Of a DNA stretch of 64,000 nt, positions 27,052 to 37,325 are shown in pieces; within the stretch, counting starts at the first letter, position 1, and every line of letters begins with the position of its first letter. The stretch is from Chryseobacterium sp. ERMR1:04 (GTDB lineage Bacteria; Bacteroidota; Bacteroidia; Flavobacteriales; Weeksellaceae). The stretch spans positions 682,001 to 746,000 of the forward strand of contig NZ_LIRF01000003.1 in NCBI RefSeq assembly GCF_001297705.1, written 5' to 3'. The position numbers and the translations under genes are program-made. The notes below the pieces were generated by a model. It had not been told where the DNA came from and did no database searches. It saw only the letters and a list, made by a program, of their open reading frames with translations.

Positions 27052-27936
27052 ATGAATTTCCTTATCAAAATACTATACTTAATTTCTAGACTTCCTCTGA
27101 AAATACTCTATACATTTTCAGATATAATATTCTTTCTGAATTATTACGTCGTTGGTTATAGAAAAAAAGTAATTACCCAAAATTTGAAAAATTCTTTTCC
27201 TGAAAAATCGGAAGAGGAAATTGATGCGATCAAAAAGAAATTTTATTCCAACTTTTCAGATTATTTGGCTGAAACCATAAAATCTTTCACCATGTCTGAA
27301 ACTGAAACAAAAGTGAGGATGCAGCACATCAACCAAAATTTGTTTCACGAAGCTAAAGAAGAAGGAAAAAACATTATCTTATTAGCAGGTCACGTTTTCA
27401 ACTGGGAATGGATGAATACGCTGGCTACCATAGTACCACAAACAAACTGTCATCCGGTTTACAGAAAAGTGAACAGTACTTTTTGGGAAGATCAAATGAA
27501 AAAGGTCAGAAGTAAGTTCGGTAATGATGCATTGGAAGCAAATGAGGTTGTCTTAAATATTTTCAGATCTAAAAATAATGGCGATTCTATCTATCTTTTT
27601 GTAGCAGATCAAACACCGCATTTTTCACATGTCAGCTACGGATTAGAATTTCTAAACCAAAGAACTCCCGCATTTATAGGATATGATAAATTAGCCACAA
27701 GAATGGATCTTATTTTCATTTATTGTGAAATGAAGAAGGTTAAGAGAGGTTTTTATCAAATTAATTATCATCGAGTAAGACCTGACGGAGAGAAATTTGT
27801 AAAAAATGAAGTCGTGAAAAAATTCCATCAATTGTTGGAGAATACGATAAAAAAACGTCCTGATAATTATTTGTGGTCACACAGAAAATGGAAATATCAA
27901 GATTCTATTAAAGATTTTGATTCCGAAAAAATATAG
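27052..27936 (+). CDS. Lipid A biosynthesis acyltransferase (LpxL/HtrB family)
   Basis: A 294-residue membrane-anchored acyltransferase that adds a secondary acyl chain to lipid A precursors. One N-terminal hydrophobic segment (about 8-34) precedes the catalytic HX4E motif, His114 to Glu119 in LLAGHVFNWEW. FVADQTPHFSHVSYGLEFL near 186-205 and the C-terminal NYLWSHRKWKY (WxHRRWK type) are family signatures. It is 6 bp upstream of a glycosyltransferase, which suggests a shared role in the cell envelope. Confidence 0.93.
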   Translation: MNFLIKILYLISRLPLKILYTFSDIIFFLNYYVVGYRKKVITQNLKNSFPEKSEEEIDAIKKKFYSNFSDYLAETIKSFTMSETETKVRMQHINQNLFHEAKEEGKNIILLAGHVFNWEWMNTLATIVPQTNCHPVYRKVNSTFWEDQMKKVRSKFGNDALEANEVVLNIFRSKNNGDSIYLFVADQTPHFSHVSYGLEFLNQRTPAFIGYDKLATRMDLIFIYCEMKKVKRGFYQINYHRVRPDGEKFVKNEVVKKFHQLLENTIKKRPDNYLWSHRKWKYQDSIKDFDSEKI

Positions 27937-27942
27937 ATCTAC

Positions 27943-28911
27943 ATGTCAAAAAAAATAGCAGTTGCTATATTAAATTGGAACGGAAAAGCTTGGCTTGAAC
28001 AATTTCTTCCAAGCGTTGTTCAGTTTTCTCAAAATGCAGAGATTTACGTCATTGATAATCTTTCAACAGATGATTCTATAGACTATCTAAGGACTCATTT
28101 TCCATTGGTTCACATTATCAAAAACAATCAGAATTTCGGCTTTGCCGGAGGTTATAATGAAGGGTTAAAGCATATTGAAGCTGAATATTATTGCTTACTC
28201 AATTCTGATGTTGAAGTCAGTGAAAACTGGATAGAGCCTGTGTTGGAATTATTTGAAACAAATGCTAAAATATCGGCTGTTCAACCTAAAATATTATCTT
28301 TTAACAATAAAAATTTCTTTGAATTTGCAGGGGCTGCTGGTGGTCTTATAGACAACCTTGGTTATCCTTATTGCAGAGGAAGAGTATTTGATGATCTGGA
28401 AGAAGACAAAGGCCAATACAATGATGAAACAGAGATTTTCTGGGCTTCGGGATGTTGCTTTTTTATCCGTTCCAAAGATTTTTGGGAACAGAAAGGGTTT
28501 GACGAAAGATTTTTTGCGCATCAGGAAGAGATTGATCTTTGTTGGAGATTAATTAATTCAGGAAAAAAAATATTTTATACCGGGAAATCTAAAGTGTATC
28601 ATGTTGGAGGGGGAACTTTACATAAACAAAGTCCTCAAAAGACCTATTTAAACATCAGAAATAACCTTTCGATGATGCTTAAAAACCTACCTTTCCCTAC
28701 ATTAATTGGGCTAATTTTCTTCAGACTTTGTCTGGATGGCCTTGCAGGAGTTTATTTTGGATTTAAACACGGATTTCCTCATCTTTGGGCCGTTGCAAGA
28801 GCACATTTTGGTTTCTATGCACAACTTCCGGGAACTTGGAAACTTCGACAAAAACATCAAAAGGATCATTTCTATCAGTCTAAATGGTTAATTTTTAAAC
28901 ATTTTCTTTAG
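27943..28911 (+). CDS. Family 2 glycosyltransferase
   Basis: A 322-residue GT-A enzyme. IAVAILNWNGKAWLEQFLP opens the nucleotide-sugar fold. CLLNSDVEVSENWIEPVL holds the DxD-like metal site, and FFAHQEEIDLCWRLINSGKK contains the catalytic-base region of rhamnosyltransferase-like GT2 enzymes. A hydrophobic segment near 245-265 may associate with the membrane. It is nearly adjacent to the acyltransferase gene. Donor sugar and acceptor cannot be read from sequence. Confidence 0.92.
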   Translation: MSKKIAVAILNWNGKAWLEQFLPSVVQFSQNAEIYVIDNLSTDDSIDYLRTHFPLVHIIKNNQNFGFAGGYNEGLKHIEAEYYCLLNSDVEVSENWIEPVLELFETNAKISAVQPKILSFNNKNFFEFAGAAGGLIDNLGYPYCRGRVFDDLEEDKGQYNDETEIFWASGCCFFIRSKDFWEQKGFDERFFAHQEEIDLCWRLINSGKKIFYTGKSKVYHVGGGTLHKQSPQKTYLNIRNNLSMMLKNLPFPTLIGLIFFRLCLDGLAGVYFGFKHGFPHLWAVARAHFGFYAQLPGTWKLRQKHQKDHFYQSKWLIFKHFL

Positions 28912-29016
28912 AATAAACTTGAAATTCTTTTTTAACGTTCAGTTTTATTAGAAATATTAAAATAAATTCATACATTAAACTTTTAATTCAAACCCCTTAA
29001 TTCACATCTTTTCTCA

Positions 29017-29571
29017 ATGGATTTTTGCGCAATAGATTTCGAAACAGCCACTAATGACAGAAGCTCAGCTTGCGAAGTAGGAATTTGCGTTGTAGAAAAT
29101 TCTAAAATTATTGAAACGAAAACATGGTTGATAAAACCTCCCAGCTTTCCTTATTTCAGCCAGTATAACGTTGCTGTTCACGGAATTTTACCCGAGGATG
29201 TTAAAGACTCTCCCACTTTTGATGAAATTTGGTATGAGATTCAAGATATGATGTACGGAACATTAATGATTGCTCATAACGCGAGTTTTGACGCCGGAGT
29301 TCTAAGAGCATGTCTGAGTCATTATGGAATATTTACTCCAAAAATAGACTATTTATGCAGCATTCAGCTGGCTAAGAAATCATGGAATTATCTTCCTAAA
29401 TATGGTTTAAAGCATCTAGCGGAATACCATCAAATAAAGTTTAAACATCATAGAGCGGGTGCCGATGCAGAAGTATGTGCAAAAATATCTTTATTAGCCT
29501 TTGAAAAGTTATTTATCACCAGCAATGAAGAGGTTTCTGATTATATGAAATTGAAGATTAAAAAGCTTTAA
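29017..29571 (+). CDS. DEDDh 3'-5' exonuclease (DNA polymerase III epsilon-like)
   Basis: A 184-residue nuclease with the full DEDDh set: Asp7 and Glu9 in AIDFETA, Asp92 in AHNASFDAGVL, and His145/Asp150 in HHRAGADAE. It is stand-alone, without polymerase or helicase domain. Such proteins act as proofreading subunits or RNase T-like trimming enzymes. The 190-bp stretch after it (29572-29761) shows no gene, only a small TCTGCA/TGCAGA stem near 29607-29625. Confidence 0.92.
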   Translation: MDFCAIDFETATNDRSSACEVGICVVENSKIIETKTWLIKPPSFPYFSQYNVAVHGILPEDVKDSPTFDEIWYEIQDMMYGTLMIAHNASFDAGVLRACLSHYGIFTPKIDYLCSIQLAKKSWNYLPKYGLKHLAEYHQIKFKHHRAGADAEVCAKISLLAFEKLFITSNEEVSDYMKLKIKKL

Positions 29572-29761
29572 TAAATAGCTCAAATCTAGCATAGAGTTTG
29601 TCTTTCCTTGAGCATCTGCATTTGCTTTGCAGAACCACTTTCAGTAGGTCAAATTATTATTCATTTGAATTAACTATATAAATATTACACAGCGTAAAAC
29701 GGATAATAATGTTTTAATTTAAGCTATTATTTTCGGCTTTGTGTCTTAAGCATCATCACAA

Positions 29762-30151
29762 TTAATTACTTAAAACTTCAGAAAGTAAACTGAATTTTGG
29801 AATGTCAATTTCAAAACTTTCCTGAGTGTCCATATTCTTTACTAGATATTTTCCACTCATATTCCCTACTCCGGAACGTAGCATTACGTTAGAAAAGTAA
29901 GCAAAATTTTCACCTACAGGAATCTCCGGTGTCAATCCTATTACACCATCGCCTGTAATCTCTGTGTATCCAAATCCTACGTCAAAAATTAACCATTTTC
30001 TTTTAAGAATTTTTATCGGAAACTCTCCGTCGTTTTCTATCGTTATGCTGTATTTAAAAACATAACGGTTTTCGGATGGATAACTGTTTTTACTATCATA
30101 TTCAGGTATTACTGAAACTTTGATATGTGAAGTCATTTTTGAGAACATCAT
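29762..30151 (-). CDS. apaG: ApaG protein
   Basis: A 129-residue single-domain protein of the ApaG (DUF525) family with a fibronectin type III-like fold. Family blocks NRYVFKYSITIENDGEFPIKI, GDGVIGLTPEIPVGENFAY and SGVGNMSGKYLV are clear. Three in-frame ATGs occur at the start (residues 1, 2 and 6); MTSHIKVSV best matches E. coli ApaG length. The name comes from the apaH region; the molecular function is uncertain, with proposed links to Co2+/Mg2+ efflux phenotypes. Confidence 0.93.
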   Translation of the reverse strand: MMFSKMTSHIKVSVIPEYDSKNSYPSENRYVFKYSITIENDGEFPIKILKRKWLIFDVGFGYTEITGDGVIGLTPEIPVGENFAYFSNVMLRSGVGNMSGKYLVKNMDTQESFEIDIPKFSLLSEVLSN

Positions 30152-30171
30152 TTTTGTATTTGCTAAATATA

Positions 30172-30204
30172 TACAAAAATCTCGCCTTTTTTAAGGCGAG
30201 ATTA
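30172..30204 (-). terminator. Terminator of sucA-odhB
   Basis: AATCTCGCC and GGCGAGATT form the stem; on the minus strand it is followed by TTTTTG. It is 25 bp after the odhB stop. Confidence 0.85.
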
Positions 30205-30228
30205 TAAGATATCTTAAATTATTTATAA

Positions 30229-31476
30229 TTATAACTCTAAGCCTCTTCTTTCGTCACCTCCCATTAATATTTCAACAGGGTTGTCGATACCTTCTTTTAC
30301 TGCTACCAAGAATCCTACAGATTCTTTTCCGTCAATAATTCTGTGGTCATAAGACATTGCAACATACATCATCGGACGAATTACTACTTGTCCGTCAACC
30401 GCAACCGGTCTTTGAATGATATTGTGCATTCCTAAGATTGCAGATTGAGGTGGGTTGATAATTGGGGTAGATAACATAGATCCGAAAGTACCACCATTTG
30501 TAATAGTGAATGTACCACCTGTCATTTCATCAACAGTGATTTTTCCGTCTCTTACTTTAACAGCAAGATCTTTAATGTTAGCTTCTACTCCTTTGAAAGA
30601 CATGTTTTCAGCATTTCTCAATACCGGAACCATTAATCCTTTAGGGCCTGAAACAGCAATTGAAATATCGCAGAAATCATAGTTAATTTTAAAATCTCCG
30701 TCAATTGATGCATTTACATCAGGATATAATTTTAATGCTCTTGTAACCGCTTTAGTGAAGAAAGACATGAAACCAAGTCCTACTCCGTGTTTTTGAGCAA
30801 ATTCTTCTTTATATTGTTTTCTTAATCTAAAGATCTCAGACATGTCTACTTCATTGAAAGTAGTTAACATTGCTGTTTCATTCTTCACAGAAACTAATCT
30901 TGAAGCGATCTTTCTTCTAAGAACAGAAAGTTTAGTTGTTGTTGAAGCTCTAGAACCTGTAGCTGTTAAAGAGTTACCTCCCATTGCAGGAACAGCAGCT
31001 AATTCAGCGTCAGTTTTAGTGATTCTTCCGTCTCTTCCTTGTCCAGCAACTTGTGATGCGTCAATACCCTTTTCATCAAGAATTTTCTTAGCAGCAGGAG
31101 ATGGAGCTCCAGAAGCATACGTTTGAGGTGCAGCAACTGGTGCAGCTGGTTTTGGAGCTTCTGTTTTTGCTGGTTCAGCAGCTTTAGGAGCCTCTTCTTG
31201 TTTTGGAGCAGCCGGCGCAGCACCTTCTGGCTTAGCAGCATCCATATCAATTAAACAAACTACCTGACCTACTTGTACTACATCACCTTCTTCAGCTTTT
31301 AAAGTAATAATTCCACTTTGTTCTGCAGGTAATTCAAGCGTTGCTTTGTCTGAGTCTACTTCAGCGATAGGTTGATCTTTTTCTACATAATCACCATCGT
31401 TTACAAGCCAAGTTGCAATTTCAACTTCTGTAATTGATTCGCCCGGTGAAGGAACTTTCATTTCTAAAATTGACAT
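30229..31476 (-). CDS. odhB: 2-oxoglutarate dehydrogenase E2 (dihydrolipoyl succinyltransferase)
   Basis: TCA-cycle E2 transferring the succinyl group to CoA. The product has 415 residues. The lipoyl domain has Lys44 in [12 protein letters not shown] and [18 protein letters not shown] at the start, a SucB/OdhB signature. A Pro/Ala/Glu linker, an E3-binding domain ([25 protein letters not shown]) and a catalytic domain with [11 protein letters not shown] (His378) near the C-terminus follow. It is 40 bp downstream of sucA in the same operon. The E3 gene is elsewhere. Confidence 0.97.
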   Translation of the reverse strand: MSILEMKVPSPGESITEVEIATWLVNDGDYVEKDQPIAEVDSDKATLELPAEQSGIITLKAEEGDVVQVGQVVCLIDMDAAKPEGAAPAAPKQEEAPKAAEPAKTEAPKPAAPVAAPQTYASGAPSPAAKKILDEKGIDASQVAGQGRDGRITKTDAELAAVPAMGGNSLTATGSRASTTTKLSVLRRKIASRLVSVKNETAMLTTFNEVDMSEIFRLRKQYKEEFAQKHGVGLGFMSFFTKAVTRALKLYPDVNASIDGDFKINYDFCDISIAVSGPKGLMVPVLRNAENMSFKGVEANIKDLAVKVRDGKITVDEMTGGTFTITNGGTFGSMLSTPIINPPQSAILGMHNIIQRPVAVDGQVVIRPMMYVAMSYDHRIIDGKESVGFLVAVKEGIDNPVEILMGGDERRGLEL

Positions 31477-31515
31477 ATTGAGTATTTTTTATTTTTTAAT
31501 TGAGTATTATTTTAA

Positions 31516-34332
31516 TTAAGCTGTTACAGGTCTTTTAGCAGGAGCATCGTCTCTATCGAACACTCTGTTGATCACTGCATTTTGGTTTTTCTCGAACATT
31601 TTATGACTTCCCGGAGCCGGAGCACCACTAGGAACAGGAGAAATAACCTGAATTCCTGTATCTCTGAAGTTTCTTAAGATGTAAGACCAAGCCCCCATAT
31701 TTTCTGGTTCTTCCTGAGCCCAAACAATTTCTTTTTTGTTCTCATATTTATTAAAGATCGCCTCGATTGCATCATTTTGTAACGGATACAATTGTTCAAA
31801 TCTTACCAAAGCAATATTTTCAGCGTTTAGTTCTTCTTTTTTAGCCAATAATTCGAAGTATAATTTACCTGAACAAAGTACTAATTTTTCTACTTTTTTA
31901 GGATCAGCAGTTGGATCGTCTAAAATCGGTTGGAAACTTCCTGTTGCAAAATCTTCCAATGGAGAAACTACTTTTGGATGTCTCAATAGAGATTTTGGAC
32001 TCATTACGATCAATGGCTTTCTGAACGTCCATTTTAACTGTCTTCTTAACAAGTGGAAATAGTTAGCAGGCGAAGTAATATTCGCTACCACCATATTTTC
32101 GTTTGCACAAAGCGTTAAGAATCTTTCTAATCTTGCTGAAGAGTGCTCTGCACCCTGACCTTCAGATCCGTGAGGCAATAGCATTACCAAACCATCCTGA
32201 ATTTTCCATTTTTCTTCTGCAGCCGCCAAATATTGATCAACAATAATCTGTGCTCCATTTACGAAATCTCCAAACTGAGCTTCCCAAATTGTTAATGTAT
32301 TAGGAGAAACCATGGCATAACCATAATCAAATCCTAAAACTCCGTATTCAGAAAGGTGAGAATTGAAAACATCAAATCTGCTTTCAGAAACATGTCTTAA
32401 TGGGATAAATTCTTCTTCAGTATCCTCAGTTTTTACTACTGCGTGTCTGTGAGAGAATGTTCCTCTTTCTACATCTTCCCCAGAAAGTCTTACATTGTGA
32501 CCTTCAGTAAGCAATGTAGCATATGCTAACCACTCTCCTAATGCCCAATCTAAAGAATTTCCGTCGATTGCTTTAAGACGGTTTTCGAAAAGTCTTGTAA
32601 TTTTATTAATAAAATTTTTATCAGCCGGAAGTGTTGACATTTTGATTGCCAATTCTTTCAACTTCGCTAAGTCATATTTTGTATCAACAGGTAATTGAAC
32701 TGCGCCTCTTTTTCCGATAGGATAGTTTACCCAATCTTCAGACATAAACAAGTCCATTACGTTTTTCTCGATCTCTTTAGAAGCATCAAAGTCTTTATCT
32801 AAAAGCGCTTTGAAATCAGTTTCCATTTTCTTAAGAACATCGTTAGAAATAATGCTGTCGTTGATTAATTTATCTTTATAAATTTCTCTTGGATTCGGGT
32901 GCTTAGAGATTAGTTTATATAAATTAGGCTGCGTAAATCTTGGCTCATCCCCTTCGTTATGACCATATTTTCTATATCCTAATAAATCAATATAAACATC
33001 TTTTCCAAACTTCGCTCTGAAATCAGCAGCAAAATGAATGGCATGTACTACTGCTTCCGCATCGTCAGCATTTACGTGCATTACAGGAGATTCTGTAACT
33101 TTAGCAATGTCTGTACAATACGTTGAAGATCTAGCATCTGCATAGTTGGTTGTAAATGAAACCTGGTTGTTTACAACGATATGAACAGTTCCTCCTGTTT
33201 TATATCCTTCCAACGTCATCATCTGAGCCACTTCGTAAGCAATACCCTGTCCTGCCAATGCACCGTCACCGTGAATTACGATCGGTAAAATTTTAGAACT
33301 GTCTCCTTTGTATTTATCATCTATTTTAGCACGACAAATCCCTTCTACCAGAGCAGATACTGTTTCTAAGTGAGATGGGTTCGGAGTAAGGTTAATTGCC
33401 ACTTCTTCTCCGGAAGCTGTTTTTATTTTTTTAGATGAACCTAAGTGATATTTAACATCACCAGAGAATACATCTTCTTCAAATTCTTTTCCTTCAAATT
33501 CTGAGAAAATCTGCTTGTAAGACTTTCCGAAAATATTAGATAAAACATTTAGTCTACCTCTGTGAGCCATTCCTAGAACAACTTCATCAACTCCTAATTG
33601 AGAAGATCTTGAAATCAATTGATCCAACGCAGGAATCAATGTTTCACCTCCTTCAAGAGAGAATCTTTTTTGTCCCACAAATTTTGTGTGAAGATAGTTT
33701 TCGAAAGCTACTGCCTGATTCAACTTCAATAAAATATCAGTTTTCTCATTAGCAGAAAGACTTGGATGGTTTTCGTTTACCTGTAACCATTTTTTGATAA
33801 AGTCTTTTTCTTCAACATTGTTGATGTAGGTATACTCAACACCGATAGAATCGCAGTAGATGCTATCTAAATGTTTGATAAGTTCCTGTAAAGTTGCAGG
33901 TTCTTTCATTCCTGTTTCAACAGCACAGTTGAACTTTGTATTTAAATCAGCCTTATCAAGACCAAAATTTTCGATATCTAAAGTCGGAGTATAGTGTCTT
34001 CTTTCTCTAACTGGATTTGTTTTGGTAAACAAATGCCCTCTCGTTCTGTAAGCCTCAATAAGGTTTACTACTTTAAATTCTTTTTTGATATGCTCAGGGA
34101 CTTCGCCGTTAGCTGCTGCCTGAGATATTTGCTGTACTGCCGGAGCAACACTAGCCGGAGCTTGGATATATTGAATGTTATCGCCTTCACCGTAGTTCTC
34201 CAAAGCAAAATCGAATCCTTGAAAGAAGGATTTCCATGATGGTTCTAAAGAGTCCGGGAATTTTAAATACTGTTGGTATAAATCCTCAATTAATTGAGAA
34301 TGAGCTGCGTTTAGGAATGAAAATCTGTCCAT
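31516..34332 (-). CDS. sucA: 2-oxoglutarate dehydrogenase E1
   Basis: Thiamine-diphosphate-dependent decarboxylase of the 2-oxoglutarate dehydrogenase complex, 938 residues, a normal length. The N-terminal segment (FLNAAHSQLIEDLYQQYLKF) is the E2-contact helix region. VVLGMAHRGRLNVLSN near 255 and GDGALAGQGIAYEV with NNQVSFTT near 350-390 form the ThDP/Mg site. YRKYGHNEGDEPRFTQP and LPHGSEGQGAEHSSARLERF are strongly conserved. It is first in the operon with odhB. Confidence 0.98.
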   Translation of the reverse strand: MDRFSFLNAAHSQLIEDLYQQYLKFPDSLEPSWKSFFQGFDFALENYGEGDNIQYIQAPASVAPAVQQISQAAANGEVPEHIKKEFKVVNLIEAYRTRGHLFTKTNPVRERRHYTPTLDIENFGLDKADLNTKFNCAVETGMKEPATLQELIKHLDSIYCDSIGVEYTYINNVEEKDFIKKWLQVNENHPSLSANEKTDILLKLNQAVAFENYLHTKFVGQKRFSLEGGETLIPALDQLISRSSQLGVDEVVLGMAHRGRLNVLSNIFGKSYKQIFSEFEGKEFEEDVFSGDVKYHLGSSKKIKTASGEEVAINLTPNPSHLETVSALVEGICRAKIDDKYKGDSSKILPIVIHGDGALAGQGIAYEVAQMMTLEGYKTGGTVHIVVNNQVSFTTNYADARSSTYCTDIAKVTESPVMHVNADDAEAVVHAIHFAADFRAKFGKDVYIDLLGYRKYGHNEGDEPRFTQPNLYKLISKHPNPREIYKDKLINDSIISNDVLKKMETDFKALLDKDFDASKEIEKNVMDLFMSEDWVNYPIGKRGAVQLPVDTKYDLAKLKELAIKMSTLPADKNFINKITRLFENRLKAIDGNSLDWALGEWLAYATLLTEGHNVRLSGEDVERGTFSHRHAVVKTEDTEEEFIPLRHVSESRFDVFNSHLSEYGVLGFDYGYAMVSPNTLTIWEAQFGDFVNGAQIIVDQYLAAAEEKWKIQDGLVMLLPHGSEGQGAEHSSARLERFLTLCANENMVVANITSPANYFHLLRRQLKWTFRKPLIVMSPKSLLRHPKVVSPLEDFATGSFQPILDDPTADPKKVEKLVLCSGKLYFELLAKKEELNAENIALVRFEQLYPLQNDAIEAIFNKYENKKEIVWAQEEPENMGAWSYILRNFRDTGIQVISPVPSGAPAPGSHKMFEKNQNAVINRVFDRDDAPAKRPVTA

Positions 34333-34455
34333 TATTACAGTTTATCTATTATTAAATTTTGTTTGTAGAATTAATGGTCAAATTTAATAAAAAAAACCGA
34401 GGTGGGACAGCCTAAAACTATTAAAAAAACTATAAAACAAATAAATATAATTAAT

Positions 34456-35496
34456 TTACTTATAAACGGATAAAGAGAGCTTCATATTTACGTTCTGATC
34501 TTCCATAGGACGTTCGATAAAAGTCTGACGAATATCACCAAAACGCATCTCGTCTTTTTTGGCTTTTTGAATCAGTTGCTGTACAGCTTTAACCCTTCCT
34601 TCGTAGGTTCCTCTATAATACATTACATAGTTTTGGGTAGGACTTACTGACCTGAAATTAAAGTTATTATCTGTAACGCCGAACTTTTTAGATAAAGGAA
34701 TTCCTAGAAAATAAGAGACTTCTTTATCTTTATAATTATCCGCATCTGTGATCATAATCGGGTACCCAAATTCGTCATCTTTTTTGCCTAAATCCATCGT
34801 TACATAATTATAAACTTTGTTATAATTCATCACAATATTTTTATAAAGCGCATCTTTTTTATTTGACGTACTGACGTTAATTCCCAATAAAAGTTTGTCT
34901 TCTTCCTTCTCAACCATCAAACTATCGTACTTTATGGCCGCCATCTGGTTGTCTTTTTCTACTTTATTCCCCAAAACATTCTTCAAGGTGACCATACTTT
35001 TATTAATATTCTCTGCAAATCGGTCTTCTGTCCAGAAATTCTCCACTCTTTTGAGCACAGATAATTTTGGGGTGTGAACGTACCAAATGATTTTCGTCTT
35101 TTCAGCAGAAACAGGTTTAAATTTAACATCCACCAATGTTGGATTTTCATTCCTATCTTCAAAAAGCTGATACCTTAGTGTTTTGTTTGGATTTTCGTAT
35201 CGGATAAACATTTCTCCATCCGTATCGTTTTTTTTATCTACATAACTTATAGAACTCCCCTGCCCTTCATAAGGCGTATAATAATCTATGTCAATAGACT
35301 TAGAATTTTTAAAAAAATTATTCCAACGGGTGAAGTTCTGTAGATTATTAAATTGAGAAAAGACTTTATCCACCGGATAATCTATTTCTTTTTCTATGGT
35401 AAAGCTTTTACTTTCATCCACAAAGTAATACATGGAAGCCGCATAAGCTCCTCCCAGTACTATCGCAGTTATTGCTATGATTTTAAAAAAACGCAT
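34456..35496 (-). CDS. Membrane-anchored SRPBCC protein with GyrI-like C-terminal half
   Basis: 346 residues from the preferred start MRFFKIIAITAIVLGGAYA; an ATG six codons upstream is in frame. An N-terminal membrane anchor is followed by an SRPBCC/polyketide-cyclase-like domain (about 25-170; IDYPVDKVFSQFNNLQNFTRW). The second half (about 185-345) resembles GyrI-like small-molecule-binding domains (YYRGTYEGRVKAVQQLIQKA). This two-domain layout recurs in Bacteroidetes. The ligand is unknown. It lies between glgC and sucA with no clear link to either. Confidence 0.78.
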   Translation of the reverse strand: MRFFKIIAITAIVLGGAYAASMYYFVDESKSFTIEKEIDYPVDKVFSQFNNLQNFTRWNNFFKNSKSIDIDYYTPYEGQGSSISYVDKKNDTDGEMFIRYENPNKTLRYQLFEDRNENPTLVDVKFKPVSAEKTKIIWYVHTPKLSVLKRVENFWTEDRFAENINKSMVTLKNVLGNKVEKDNQMAAIKYDSLMVEKEEDKLLLGINVSTSNKKDALYKNIVMNYNKVYNYVTMDLGKKDDEFGYPIMITDADNYKDKEVSYFLGIPLSKKFGVTDNNFNFRSVSPTQNYVMYYRGTYEGRVKAVQQLIQKAKKDEMRFGDIRQTFIERPMEDQNVNMKLSLSVYK

Positions 35497-35514
35497 CACA
35501 CAAAAGTAAGACAA

Positions 35515-35543
35515 ATAAAAAAAGTGACCAATATATTGATCAC
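35515..35543 (-). terminator. Terminator after glgC
   Basis: AGTGACCAATATATTGATCACT is an inverted repeat (one G-T pair); on the minus strand it ends in a run of T. It lies 23 bp after the glgC stop. Confidence 0.7.
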
Positions 35544-35565
35544 TCTAGTTTTATGTTTATGCAAA

Positions 35566-36834
35566 TTATCCGATATGCGTTCCCGGAGGAATCACGGCGT
35601 CTTTTTTCACGACTACAATTCCATCCTGTATGGAGTGGGTCCCAAAATCGCCATCGGGAAGATGTTTTCCACCGATGATCCTTACATTATCACCAATATA
35701 ACAGTTCTTATCTAAAATTGCTTTCTCAATAAAACAGTACTTTCCGATTCCCATATTCGGTTTACCTTTTCTATCGTTCATCACAATTTCTGTGGTATTT
35801 TGATAGAAATCTGCTCCCATCACATAGGAATTTACGATCGTACTTCCTTTATCTATTCTTGTTCTGTTTCCAATCACGGAATTTTCAATCTTATCTGCCA
35901 TGATGATACAACCGTCTCCAAAAACAGCTTTACTTACATAAGAACCGTTGATTTTAGATGGTGGAAGCATTCTCGCTCTTGTATAAATAGGCGAAGATGA
36001 AAATAAATTAAACTGAGGAAAATCCTGACAGAGATCTATATTGGCTTCATAAAAAGACTCAATTGTTCCGATATCCGTCCAGTATCCTTCAAACTGATAG
36101 CTTAATGTGGTGTATTTTCCGATGGAGTTTGGAATAATATCTTTTCCGAAATCATCTCCGGCTCCATCATCAAACATTTTTTTAAGAATCGTTTTTGTGA
36201 ATATATAGATTCCCATTGAGGCTAAATATTCTTTTCCGGCTTCTTTATTCACTTCAGACACTTCAGACTTCAAACCATCCAATATATCATACCCTGGTTT
36301 TTCAACGAAAGAAGTAATGTTTCCTTCATCATCAGAACTTAAAATACCAAAACCTGTAGCATCTTTAGCATTTACCGGAATGGTTGCAATGGTAACGTCG
36401 CCTCCATGCTCAATATGAAAATTCAACATTTCCTGAAAATCCATCTGATAAAGCTGATCTCCTGAAAGAATTAAAATATACTCATAATCATACTTTTCAA
36501 GATGCTTCATAGACTGGCGAACGGCATCTGCTGTGCCCTGGTACCAGCTTTCGTTTTCTACATTCTGCTCAGCCGCCAAAATATCAACAAAACCTTTGCT
36601 GAAAATATCAAAGTGATAAGAGTTTTTGATGTGCGAATTCAAAGAAGCTGAATTGAACTGTGTAAGAACCAGAATTTTATTTAATCCTGAATTTAAACAA
36701 TTCGAAATAGGAATATCAACCAACCTGTATTTTCCTGCAATAGGAACAGCCGGTTTTGATCTTGTATACGTTAAAGGAAATAATCTTGTTCCTCTTCCTC
36801 CTCCTAAAACAATGGAAATAACATTGCGATTCAT
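35566..36834 (-). CDS. glgC: Glucose-1-phosphate adenylyltransferase
   Basis: Makes ADP-glucose, the activated donor for glycogen. The product has 422 residues. The nucleotidyltransferase start is VLGGGRGTRLFPLTYTRSKPAVP. YQGTADAVRQSM near 100 and ILSGDQLYQMDF near 122 hold catalytic residues, FVEKP and EYLASMGIYIF line the glucose-1-phosphate site, and the left-handed beta-helix C-domain starts at about 290. It is last in the minus-strand glycogen cluster glgB-glgA-(small gene)-glgC. Allosteric control cannot be predicted here. Confidence 0.97.
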   Translation of the reverse strand: MNRNVISIVLGGGRGTRLFPLTYTRSKPAVPIAGKYRLVDIPISNCLNSGLNKILVLTQFNSASLNSHIKNSYHFDIFSKGFVDILAAEQNVENESWYQGTADAVRQSMKHLEKYDYEYILILSGDQLYQMDFQEMLNFHIEHGGDVTIATIPVNAKDATGFGILSSDDEGNITSFVEKPGYDILDGLKSEVSEVNKEAGKEYLASMGIYIFTKTILKKMFDDGAGDDFGKDIIPNSIGKYTTLSYQFEGYWTDIGTIESFYEANIDLCQDFPQFNLFSSSPIYTRARMLPPSKINGSYVSKAVFGDGCIIMADKIENSVIGNRTRIDKGSTIVNSYVMGADFYQNTTEIVMNDRKGKPNMGIGKYCFIEKAILDKNCYIGDNVRIIGGKHLPDGDFGTHSIQDGIVVVKKDAVIPPGTHIG

Positions 36835-36903
36835 AATTTATCTTGCGTTTTTATTTTAATTTTTATCCTTCTTAGTTAATTGAGTTCCTCAGCTTTATTC
36901 TCA

Positions 36904-37320
36904 CTATTTTTTTTGAGTTTTAGCAATTTGAGATTCTAACAAATCTATCCGTTTTTGCATAGTTTGTTTGTCTTTTTGAAGTCGACGTGACCTAGTCTGA
37001 TTTCTTTCAATCTCTTTCTGAAGCTTTTCTTTATTTTCAGTTTTATCTAGGTCAAGCTGTTGTGATATTATTTCTTCTTCAACTTTCCTGATTCTTTCAT
37101 CCATTCTACCCACCTGTTTCTTACTAACTTCAAGATCTTTTTCAATAGAAAACATTCCATTACTATTATTCATTAATGAAAGCTTCTGATTACTCCTTAT
37201 CATTTGCTGATTTTGCGTCATTAATGTTTGCCTCATCATCTGTGTTGTATTTTGAGAATACATATTAATTGAAACAAATAATACTAAACTAAAGGATATA
37301 TTTTTCAAACTCAATATCAT
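36904..37320 (-). CDS. Secreted coiled-coil protein inside the glycogen cluster
   Basis: A 138-residue protein with a signal peptide-like N-terminus (SLVLFVSINMYSQ). A Met/Gln/Asn-rich stretch (about 24-55) is followed by a continuous charged coiled coil (about 60-136; e.g. RMDERIRKVEEEIISQQLDL). No family is recognised. It starts 5 bp after glgA, so it is co-transcribed with glycogen genes although it appears to be exported. A role in glycogen metabolism is not obvious. Its composition differs from the enzymes around it. Confidence 0.72.
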   Translation of the reverse strand: MILSLKNISFSLVLFVSINMYSQNTTQMMRQTLMTQNQQMIRSNQKLSLMNNSNGMFSIEKDLEVSKKQVGRMDERIRKVEEEIISQQLDLDKTENKEKLQKEIERNQTRSRRLQKDKQTMQKRIDLLESQIAKTQKK

Positions 37321-37325
37321 TACAA

